A stretch of DNA of 41,022 bases from a virus. A model generated the notes under the pieces. It ran no database searches. It had not been told where the DNA came from and saw only the letters and a list, made by a program, of their open reading frames with translations. The first letter of the stretch is position 1, and each line of letters begins with the position of its first letter. Position numbers and translations under genes: made by a program. The stretch spans positions 1 through 41,022 of the IMG/VR virus record IMGVR_UViG_3300049629_000326; one strand, 5' to 3'. This document shows positions 21,879-30,200 of the stretch, piece after piece.

Positions 21879-22343
21879 GAAGTACATTAGTTGTTCTGTC
21901 GGGTGTCACTCTTTGGCGGTGGTTTGGCGGGGTGTTGTTGTGTGCGGCTGTGGTGTGTGGTTGTGTGACCAACCCGAGCGGAGCGAGGGGCGGTAGCCCA
22001 ACCGGAGGGCGGGAGTCGAGAGCTGGTGGGTTGTGTGCCTCCCCCACGTTTCATCATCGTTTTGATGATCGGTGGCCGTGGCTAGTTTGAGCCGACACCG
22101 TTGCGACTGGTTGTCTTGCCCGAGGTGACGTTCGGGTGCGCTGCTTGATCCTCTTATGCGCTAGGGGAAGGACGGTCGTGGTTACTTCTTGAGTGCAGGG
22201 ATCATCTACCCCAGTTCCCTGGTGTCATCTGCCAGCAGAGTGCAATCCCCTACGTGACCGTGCGTGCCCTGGCGTCTCCCGACGCGGGGGTCTTGTTCGG
22301 TTGCGGGCCGCAGGTTAGCAGGTTGGTGTGTTACTTTGTTGGG

Positions 22344-22676
22344 ATGGCAGCAAAGAAGAAGTCGAGTTCTGCGAAGCCGGCGAAGAAGAAGTCGGGTGCG
22401 GAGAATGATCCGGTGCTGAAGAAGCACGCGATCAATGAGGCGAAGAAGGCTGCGGCCAAGTATCAGTCGTCGCCGATGAATCGGGCGCAGGTGATTCAGC
22501 CTGCTGGGAAGAGCTACACGCCGGATCAGCCCGAGTTCTTCACGAAGACGAAGGGCCGCGCTCGGGCGATGACTCAGGTGTACACGAACCGGTACAACGA
22601 GGTGATCAAGGAGTTGGATCGTTTGTCTGCGAAGCGGATGCCTATCAAGCGGGCAAAGCTGCGGGGGAAGGTCTGA
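22344..22676 (+). CDS. Lysine-rich small protein, 110 aa
   Basis: ATG chosen at MAAKKKSSS. The N-terminal 35 residues are Lys/Ala/Ser-rich and probably disordered, and the rest is helical (TQVYTNRYNEVIKELDRLSA). No good Shine-Dalgarno is seen; TTACTT lies seven bases upstream. It is the first gene of the packaging cluster. A DNA- or virion-associated role is guessed from charge and position. Confidence 0.65.
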   Translation: MAAKKKSSSAKPAKKKSGAENDPVLKKHAINEAKKAAAKYQSSPMNRAQVIQPAGKSYTPDQPEFFTKTKGRARAMTQVYTNRYNEVIKELDRLSAKRMPIKRAKLRGKV

Positions 22677-22921
22677 TGGCTGCGAAGCGGAAGCCGTCCG
22701 GGAAGGGCAGCGGGAAAGAGTTGAAGAGTTACAGCGCAGCTGTGAACGCGATCGCTGAGGCCGGGATAAAGGGTTTGGAGGGGCCGAAGAAGGATTCGGT
22801 TGCTGTGTACAAGCGTTTCAATGCGGTGAAGAATCCGACCACGAAGGATTTGGCTGCGGTCAATGCGTATCTGAAGTCGATGTCTCCGCGTCGTAACGGG
22901 TCGGTGAAGAAAGCCAAGTGA
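22676..22921 (+). CDS. Lysine-rich small protein, 81 aa
   Basis: Begins MAAKRKPSGKGSGKEL, echoing the previous gene's MAAKKKSS start, and overlaps it by one base (TGATG). The helical middle (SYSAAVNAIAEAGIKGLEG; VYKRFNAVKNPTTKDLAAVN) is bounded by basic ends. The shared N-terminal motif suggests a duplication or convergent basic tail. Function is unknown. Confidence 0.65.
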   Translation: MAAKRKPSGKGSGKELKSYSAAVNAIAEAGIKGLEGPKKDSVAVYKRFNAVKNPTTKDLAAVNAYLKSMSPRRNGSVKKAK

Positions 22922-23079
22922 AGAAGTCGAAGAAGGTTGCGAAGGTGATGCGGGAGTACAAGGGTGGAACCTTGCATTCCGGCAAGGGTGGCCCTGTTGT
23001 GAAGTCCCGTAAGCAGGCTGTGGCGATTGCCATGTCTGAGGCGGGGATGGCGAAGAAAGCCAAGAAGAAGAAGAAGTAA
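22918..23079 (+). CDS. DUF6496-like basic protein, 53 aa
   Basis: GTG overlapping the preceding stop. KVAKVMREYKGGTLHSGKGG and SRKQAVAIAMSEAGMAKK match the small family (DUF6496-like) whose hallmark is RKQAIAIALSEAG, often near phage head genes. It ends in a poly-lysine run. Function is unknown. Confidence 0.7.
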   Translation: MKKSKKVAKVMREYKGGTLHSGKGGPVVKSRKQAVAIAMSEAGMAKKAKKKKK

Positions 23080-23084
23080 CCCGT

Positions 23085-25064
23085 ATGGGTACTAAACGAG
23101 TCGTTCCGGCGCGCGATGTTGCGCTGTATTGGCAGTCCCGCGCCTCGGGGATGTCTATGGCTGACGCGGCCCGTGTGGCTGGCATACACAAGAACACCGC
23201 CTCTAAGTGGGAAGCGAAGAAGAAGGCTGCTGTCGCGAACGACGCCCTCGCCCAGCTTGAGGAGAAGGTCACCTCATCGAAGCGGTCAGGTGGGGCACGC
23301 GCCACCCTGGTCGCGGACCTGCTCGAAGGATCAAACCTTCCCCCTGTCATCCCCGATGACCGTCTCTGCCCTGAAGCTCAACGCGGCCTTCAGGACTTCG
23401 ACTTCTTCCGCAGGTACTACCTGGGGCGTGTCCCCAGCCCCTGGCAGGTGGACGCCGCCTACAAGATCGTCGAGCTGCTCGAATCCGAAGACAAAGAACA
23501 CCTCGTCGTGAACGTCGCCCCGGGCGCAGGAAAGTCAACCCTGTTCCACGACGTGGCCGTGTGGTGCATCGTCCGCAACCGGGCAATCCGTGTCCTCTAC
23601 GGATCCGTGTCCCTTGCGCTCGCCAAGATGTACTCGCGCCGAATCCGTGAAACCCTGGAACGCCCCGTCCCGATCCAACCCGACCCCGAACTGGTACGCA
23701 AAGGACTCGCTGTCAACGCCGAAGGATGCTTGGCTGTGGATTATGGCCGTTTCAGACCCTCAGATAAAGGAGCTTTGTGGCGGGCCGAAGAGTTCATTGT
23801 TGAACAACACTCCCAGTCAGGGCTTGACAACAAGGAACCAACCGTCCGCGCCTACGGTTTCGACTCAGAGTTCATCGGCCACCGCGCGGACCTGGTGCTG
23901 TTCGACGACGTAGCGTCCCCTGAGAACAGCAAAGAGTCCACAGCCCGCGACCGTCTGCTGGAACGGTGGGACTCAATGGCTGAAGCCCGTGTTGACCCGG
24001 GTGGTCTGCTCGCTGTTATTGGTCAGAGGCTCGGATCCCAGGACCTGTACGCGCATTGCCTCTCCAAAGAGACGTTCGAGGACCTGGATGACCTGTACGA
24101 CGGGTCAGATGTGACCGGCACCGACTCCGACACCACGGTCGAGCCGCTCCGAATCAAGAAATACAAGCAGCTGGTGTACAAGGCGTACTACGAAGACCTC
24201 GACACAGGCCCCGAATCGCGCAGAAAGTTCGCCAAACCGTGGCCGGAAGGCCCTCTGTTGGACCCGTTTCGCCTGTCCTGGCAGGATCTGTCGTTCATCA
24301 GGCATTCCAGTCCGCAGAAGTTCAAGGTTGTGTACCAACAGGAAGACCTGGACATGGACAACGCCCTCATTGAGCGGGTGTGGGCCACCGGTGGGTTGGG
24401 TCCCGACGGGGTTCTGTACCCAGGATGCATAGATAACGACCGCCAACCAGGGCATATCCCCCCGGGGCTGGAACATCCGATTATTTCTGTGTGTTCTATT
24501 GACCCGTCCCCCACCCAGTTTTGGGCGATCGAGTGGTGGTTGTACCAACCTGAGACAAACCTGCGGTATTTGATCGATATTGAGCGCAGGAAACTGACAG
24601 CTGAGGAACTTCTCGGGTATGACGTGTCAACCCGTGAGTATTCGGGGGTCATGGAGGAATGGCAGAACAGGTCCGACCGAATGGGCTACCCGATAACCCA
24701 TTGGATTGTGGAGATCAACGCCGCCCAGCGGTTCCTGCTGGCGCACAACTTTGTCCGAACCTGGCAGGCATTGAACGAGACAGCGGTGGTTCCCCACACC
24801 ACATCCCGCAACAAGCTGGACGAACACATGGGTGTCGAAGCCCTGCTTCCCCCGCTGTGGAGGTCAGGTTCAGTCAGGCTTCCGACGATGCGCGGCAACT
24901 ACAAGACGATGATCTTCGTTGACGAGATGTGCAGTTGGCACCGGCAGAAGAAGCACAACACCGACACCGTCATGGCTCATTGGTTCGCCGAACTCCATAT
25001 GCCTGACTTGACCGAACCTGTCGCGGCCCCTAGAATGTGGCGTCCTTCGTGGCTAGCCGTGTAA
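23085..25064 (+). CDS. terL: Terminase large subunit with N-terminal helix-turn-helix
   Basis: 659 aa. Walker A is APGAGKST at 145-152 and Walker B is DLVLFDDV at 269-276, giving the packaging ATPase. The C-terminal nuclease (RNase-H-like) shows D473 in SIDPSPTQFWAI, E543 in WIVEINAAQRFL and D627 in NTDTVMAHWFAE. Residues 9-45 (DVALYWQSRASGMSMADAAR, VAGIHKNTASKW) look like an HTH normally found in the small subunit. No separate small terminase gene is obvious. It powers DNA translocation into the procapsid and cuts the concatemer. Confidence 0.93.
   Translation: MGTKRVVPARDVALYWQSRASGMSMADAARVAGIHKNTASKWEAKKKAAVANDALAQLEEKVTSSKRSGGARATLVADLLEGSNLPPVIPDDRLCPEAQRGLQDFDFFRRYYLGRVPSPWQVDAAYKIVELLESEDKEHLVVNVAPGAGKSTLFHDVAVWCIVRNRAIRVLYGSVSLALAKMYSRRIRETLERPVPIQPDPELVRKGLAVNAEGCLAVDYGRFRPSDKGALWRAEEFIVEQHSQSGLDNKEPTVRAYGFDSEFIGHRADLVLFDDVASPENSKESTARDRLLERWDSMAEARVDPGGLLAVIGQRLGSQDLYAHCLSKETFEDLDDLYDGSDVTGTDSDTTVEPLRIKKYKQLVYKAYYEDLDTGPESRRKFAKPWPEGPLLDPFRLSWQDLSFIRHSSPQKFKVVYQQEDLDMDNALIERVWATGGLGPDGVLYPGCIDNDRQPGHIPPGLEHPIISVCSIDPSPTQFWAIEWWLYQPETNLRYLIDIERRKLTAEELLGYDVSTREYSGVMEEWQNRSDRMGYPITHWIVEINAAQRFLLAHNFVRTWQALNETAVVPHTTSRNKLDEHMGVEALLPPLWRSGSVRLPTMRGNYKTMIFVDEMCSWHRQKKHNTDTVMAHWFAELHMPDLTEPVAAPRMWRPSWLAV
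25008..25036 (+). promoter_or_regulatory. Promoter of the portal/structural operon
   Basis: TTGACC, 17 bases, TAGAAT (5 of 6 at both). It lies inside the 3' end of the terminase gene, preceded by GAC as at 11921 and 16904. The predicted start near 25043 leaves a leader of about 58 bases before the portal. It is the best sigma-A-like promoter I see in this genome. Confidence 0.75.
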
Positions 25065-25100
25065 TATCCTGACTGTCCATGTCTGTTCCGGGGTGTTTCA

Positions 25101-26852
25101 ATGATTAGTGCTGAAGAGATCGTCACCCTGTACAAGTTGCGACGTGATTCCCAGGGTCCTCTTCTGCGACGGATGCGTGACATCAAGGATCTTGTCAACG
25201 GCGACATCATTGTCCCGTTGAACGAGCTGGACAAGAACGCGAAGACGTCGGTCGCAAACCTGGTCAACCAGGGTCTCGAGCAGATGTCGATGCGTGTCGC
25301 CTCGACGATGCCTGTGCCGTACTTCCCGCCGTTGCGTGAGGGTCAGGAACGCGCCAAGAACCTCGCTCGGGACCGCAAGCGGGCCATGTTGTCCATTTGG
25401 GATGCGAACCGTATGTCAGCCAAGATGCGCCGGCGTTCCCGCAACCTGCTCGCGTACTCGTCTGCCCCTGTCTACATCAAGCCGAACTTCCGCACGATGC
25501 AGCCGACGTGGCACGTCCGTTCCCCGCTGGACACTTTCCCGTCCCCGATGGAGGATCCCGACGACCCCGTCCCAATGAACGTCATCTTCTCCTACAAGAA
25601 GACGGTTCGCTGGGTCCGCAACCAGTACGGCAACGTGATCCCCGGGTTGGATCTCGGCATCGCATCCCTCGATGATCAGGTGACGATGCTGGAATATGTG
25701 TGCGCGAACGAGATCGTTGTCGTCATCACAGGTTCCGATGAGCAGTCCTCCAAACTGAAGTCGATGCCTCCCGTGGTTATCGAGCGGATCCCCAACAGGA
25801 CAGGCCGCCCGCTGGCGGTCATCCCGCAACGCATCTCGTTGGATGAGCCGCGCGGCCAGTTCGACGGCTCTCTCGGGATGTACTACACCCGTGCCCGTCT
25901 CCAGGCTTTGACGGAGATCGCGATTGAGCGCGGCATCTTCCCCGACGAATACTTGGTTGCCCGCCCCGGTGAGAACCCACAGATCATTCAGGTCGCCGAC
26001 GGCAAGCTCGGCATCCTCGGAGTGGTGAAGGGTGGAGACATCCAGCAGTTTCAACAGAACCCCGGCTACAAGACCGATGTCGCGATTGACAGGCTCGAGC
26101 GTCAGGAACGTCTCGAGAGCGGTATCCCCGCAGAGTTCGGTGGCGAATCAGGAACGAACATCCGCACAGGCCGGCGTGGTGAAACCATTCTGTCCGCTGT
26201 CATCGACTTCCGCGTCCAGGAAGCACAGGAGATCTTTGCTGCGGCCCTCCTGGAAGAGGACAAGATTGCCATCGCGATCGAGAAGACGTACTGGGGCAAC
26301 AGCCCGAAGTCGTTCTATCTGTCGTCCCGAACGGGCGGCAAGGTTGACTACACCCCGAACAAGTTGTGGGAAGCCGACTACCACAATGTCGCATATTCTT
26401 CTTCGGGTGCGGATGTCAACTCGCTGATCGTGGGTATCGGTCAGCGTCTAGGCATCGGCTTGATATCGAAGGAGACCGCCCGTGAAACCGATCCGCTCAT
26501 TGCGGATCCCGAGATGGAACGTGACCGCATCGTCGCAGAGACGATGGAATCTGCCCTGCTGGACTCAATCAAGTCGCAGGCAGCCGATCCGAACGGGCCG
26601 TACCAGCCGGAAGATCTCGCGTATCTCACACGGCTTGTTCTTGTTGAGAACGTGCCCATCTATGATGCGGTTGCTCGTACCAATCGTCGGGCACAGGAAC
26701 GTCAGGCTGCCGAAGCTCCTGTCCCGCCCGAAGGCGGTATGCCCCCCGAGGCAATGCCTGGGTTGGCAATGCCAGGGATGGGTGGCGCACAACCGATGCC
26801 TCCGCAGGCTGGAGGCATTGAAGGTCTCCTTGCACAGCTCGGTGGTCAGTAG
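25101..26852 (+). CDS. Portal protein
   Basis: 583 aa directly after the terminase. The sequence follows a portal pattern: a helical start (EIVTLYKLRRDSQGPLLRRM), a wing/stem region with RSPLDTFPSPMEDPDDPVPM and VIFSYKKTVRWVRNQYGNVI, and a helical C-terminus (DPEMERDRIVAETMESALLD). The end is Pro/Met/Gly-rich (PPEGGMPPEAMPGLAMPG). It forms the dodecameric DNA gate. A nine-codon frame (25079-25108) overlaps its start. Confidence 0.85.
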   Translation: MISAEEIVTLYKLRRDSQGPLLRRMRDIKDLVNGDIIVPLNELDKNAKTSVANLVNQGLEQMSMRVASTMPVPYFPPLREGQERAKNLARDRKRAMLSIWDANRMSAKMRRRSRNLLAYSSAPVYIKPNFRTMQPTWHVRSPLDTFPSPMEDPDDPVPMNVIFSYKKTVRWVRNQYGNVIPGLDLGIASLDDQVTMLEYVCANEIVVVITGSDEQSSKLKSMPPVVIERIPNRTGRPLAVIPQRISLDEPRGQFDGSLGMYYTRARLQALTEIAIERGIFPDEYLVARPGENPQIIQVADGKLGILGVVKGGDIQQFQQNPGYKTDVAIDRLERQERLESGIPAEFGGESGTNIRTGRRGETILSAVIDFRVQEAQEIFAAALLEEDKIAIAIEKTYWGNSPKSFYLSSRTGGKVDYTPNKLWEADYHNVAYSSSGADVNSLIVGIGQRLGIGLISKETARETDPLIADPEMERDRIVAETMESALLDSIKSQAADPNGPYQPEDLAYLTRLVLVENVPIYDAVARTNRRAQERQAAEAPVPPEGGMPPEAMPGLAMPGMGGAQPMPPQAGGIEGLLAQLGGQ

Positions 26853-27244
26853 TGGCGTACGGTAACCGCACGGATCTGAACAGCCCTGCCGAGAAGGTGG
26901 CGAAGAGGACCGCACCAGGGCAGACCTACGGGAAGGCTGCCGAACAGATGCGCGCCCAACAGGCTGTCCCGATGGCACGGTCAGCAGCTGACGCACCTTC
27001 CCAGGTTCCTGCAGGCCCCGCTCCCGGGGGTTTGGGTGACTTTGCCCGCCCGACGGAACGGCCGCAAGAACCGATCACCGCTGGTGTCGACTTCGGTCCT
27101 GGCATGAACGCGATTCAGGCCGGCGTCAACAGGACGCTCCGCACCGATGACCCTGTTCTCGATCGCATCCAGCAGTTGTTTGCGATGTACCCGAACGAGG
27201 ATCTTGCTGATCTGCTTGACAGTTACGTCAAAGACGGGTTCTGA
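26852..27244 (+). CDS. Hypothetical protein after portal, 130 aa
   Basis: GTG overlapping the portal stop by one base. The first 80 residues are Pro/Ala/Gln-rich and disordered; the last 45 are helical and acidic (DDPVLDRIQQLFAMYPNEDL). It may be a small virion protein; I do not recognise it. Confidence 0.6.
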   Translation: MAYGNRTDLNSPAEKVAKRTAPGQTYGKAAEQMRAQQAVPMARSAADAPSQVPAGPAPGGLGDFARPTERPQEPITAGVDFGPGMNAIQAGVNRTLRTDDPVLDRIQQLFAMYPNEDLADLLDSYVKDGF

Positions 27245-30200
27245 TGCCGTTCTACGATTACCGTGACGAACCCGAAATGTTGCGCGACGCTGCGATGCGT
27301 GCGAAACCACAGTCAAAGACGGCGCAGGATGCGCTCGTAGCCAAGAGGCTGGGAGATATATACGGTCGTCATCCGTATATGCAGGCGGGTGTGGCGTTGT
27401 CGTTGGCTGAAGCCGGCGCGGACATGGCGATGGTTGACCAGGTAGCGAACAAGTCAGCGATGGTCGGCATGGAGAAGGCGCGCGGGGCTGCCGCAGGGGC
27501 GAACGAAACGGATGAGACCCCGTTCGAGTTCAAGGAGGGGATCAAGGGGAAACTGACACGGAACCTGGGCGGTCTTATCGGCAAGGTCGCGTCTCCTGTC
27601 GGTAAGAGTTTGTCGTGGCTGGGTGGCAACACGTTGGGTCGTAGTTCGAAACTGAAGACCGCGTCCAGGTGGGCGGTTGCTGGGTTGCAGTTCCCCGCTG
27701 AATACATCGCCAACTACGGTTCGTTGGTTACCGACCCGGACGAGGAAGCCAAGCGTGCGACTGCAAGCAGCAGGTGGACCCTTCCGACGAATATGTTTGC
27801 GTCAACGTCGCTGGGTGCGATGCTTCAGCACGGTGACGATTCGGGTGAGGGATTCTTTGTCGGTGGCGAAGCAGAGAAGAAGCGTGTCGAGAAGGTCAAG
27901 AAGTTTCGTTGGCAGGTCAACGGAGAGTCCTACACGGTCGGTCGCGGTACGGCCAACATGGTTGCGACTCCAGGGTCTGAGTCATACAAGTTTATTTCGG
28001 GCCTGATTGACGGAGCGATCGGTTTCTTTGCTGATCCAAGCAATGTCGCAGGCAAAACTTTGAAGGGTGTCAAGGCTGCCCGGGCGGCAGTACCCGTGAT
28101 TCAGTCAGCAGACGAGATCGCAGCCGCCAGCAAGATGGCGAAGGGGGCTGCCGGTCTGCTGTCAACGGCTGAACAGCACGCAATCGATACCAGCAAGTTC
28201 TTCAACTGGTTGGACAACAGCAAGTTCGGTCAGCGCATCGTCACGAAAGCAACCGACGAAACCGACGCATACCGAATGCTGGAAGCGTTTGACTTCCGTA
28301 TCAGCGTGGACGACGCGAAGCGTCTTGCTGATGCACGGACAACCGACGAAGTCCGGGGGATCATCGGCGAGGCAGCAACCCGCCTCAAGGACGAGACGGA
28401 ACAGGGCATGGTTCCGTTTGCGACGGACGCCCGCCAGCTGCCGATCACAAAGAAGATTCCCGCGTACCGGCTGCGCGCAAACAGCAGGTGGTTGAGCAAG
28501 GTCCCCGACCAGCGGCTGATTGTTCATGGAACCCCCGAGGAACGCATCAAGGCTGTCAAGAATGTCGGCAACTATCTGAAGACAATCAAGGTTGACCCCT
28601 ACAGCGGGGACGGCAAGAAGCTGATGGATGCAGCTATCGAGGCGTTCTCGGAGAACGGGACACGCGTCAACGCCGATGTTGTTGCCCGCACGTTCCTGGG
28701 TGACCCGTCACGCGGTCTCAAGGGGATCGTCCACATGGCCCTTGAATCCGCTGGGCAGGAAGCCCAGGTCATTGACGACGTCCTGGAGCAGTTCCGGTCG
28801 GGTCTGCAAACGCTTCGCAAGTATGCGACAGATTCCGCAGGTCTGACTGATGACAACGGTTTCATGGTCCACATGACACAGTTCATGGACGACGACGAGT
28901 TGTATCAGTTGTTGAAGGAGATCCACCCGACAAAGATCAACCCGACGATGTCCCGCCTCGATCTTGATGACGTTGTGGCGAACCTTGAACCCGGGGAACT
29001 GAGCGTTCACGGGCCGATGGCGTTGTCGCAAATGCTGAACAACGTCGTCATCCTGCCTGATCCGAACGAACTGCGCCGAATGACCACCAACCCGTTCTTC
29101 CGTGTGACAAAGGACGGAAAGCAGCTGGCGGCAACAAAGTTGTTGACTTACCTCCAGCAGGAGGTGTGGAGGCCGTATGCGCTGATGAGTGTCGGCTACA
29201 TGGTTAGAAACACGATGGATGCCACGATGCGTCTCGGTCTGCACGGCTACCTGTCCAACCCGATTGACTACATCTTGATGGGTCTCGGCAGGCGCGGACT
29301 GGGAACTGTGAACCAGGGTGAACTGTGGTCCGAAGCCGGCGAGGCAGCCAACCAGTTCACGGACGTTGCCGACTTCAACCGTTGGATGCGGCGGTCTTCC
29401 CAGCACCTGTCTGATGATCCCGCCAAGAGCGTCGCCCACTTGATCAAGACCGATCAGGTTGCCGTGCTGGAACCGTCTGATCTTGCGTACGGCCAGGGCC
29501 TGGTTGACAACGGGAGGCTGATTCATGCATCCCCGGAACTGCGTTTCTACGCGCAGATCATGCATCTTCCGATCGACAGACAGCACCAACTGTTTGTCAA
29601 GTGGCTGGACCAAGCAACCCCTGAATCGCGCATCGCCCGAAAGACAATCGTGGATTACCTGATCGATGGTCCGGTCGTGGCGAACCGCAACAACGGGCGT
29701 GTTCGTAGTGTCGGGAGGGTACGCAACGCAGAAACCATGACCACCGACGAACTCGTTGAGGCATGGTTTGAGAAGGGCGGCGCGCCCCAAGTTGACAACT
29801 TCACACAAGGAACGGACGAACTGAGGGCCGTGGTCGCTTACAACGATGTGCCGATCGCGCCGTCCGAGATATGGGACGAGTCAATGGTGGCAAGCAAGTC
29901 GGTGACACCAGGTCGTTCCAAGCCTGGTGACCTTCTCGTCGAGGATATAACGATTGACCCCTTGGATCCTCAGTTCAACTATTGGCGAATCCTCGAAGTA
30001 GAGACGCTTCCCGGTCTCAGGGGTGGGACAAGAAAGTCGTTCAAGGTCATTCCTGTCACCGATCCTGGTGCCGCAATGGCTGATGACGCTGGTTCGCCGG
30101 CGATGAACGCGTTCATCAGGGACCTGTTGGAGCAGAACGCAGCCCGCAATCCCGCTGATCCGATGCGTCTTCCCGCGCGAGTCATGGGCCGTGTCCGTAC

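Larger units (their letters stand above)
21445..22343. other. Long intergenic region with repeats, palindrome and strand-composition switch
   Basis: No convincing gene is seen in about 900 bases. The first 440 bases are C/A-rich on the top strand (for example ACCCAACACCCACACCCACC) and carry four ACGCCGGC copies. Around 21865-21890 a GC palindrome precedes a sharp change to G/T-rich sequence (GGTTTGGCGGGGTGTTGTTG). Further on are a six-base-pair hairpin with GTTTT loop (22053-22069) and paired CAACCC/GGGTTG (21970, 22028). I saw no tRNA. It lies between the early genes and the packaging genes, a plausible place for an origin, a packaging site, or transcription control. Confidence 0.6.

Noticed and set aside
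21549-21890. 113-codon Pro/His-rich + frame in the intergenic region
   Set aside because: Composition follows the C/A-rich DNA, with no ribosome site and no recognisable domain.
21586-22047. 153-codon minus-strand Gly-rich frame
   Set aside because: It is produced by the complementary G/T-rich DNA; no start signal and no domain.
21900-22340. tRNA or other known RNA gene in the intergenic region
   Set aside because: I found no T-arm GTTCRA core with matching acceptor ends, and only a few short hairpins.
22254-22343. 30-codon upstream extension of the first lysine-rich gene
   Set aside because: The extension (Val/Gly/Cys-rich) is unlike the basic protein, and MAAKKK matches the next gene's start.
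28708-29808. 366-codon open frame on the minus strand
   Set aside because: It lies wholly opposite the giant virion gene, has no start context and reads like an antisense shadow; every credible gene is on the + strand.
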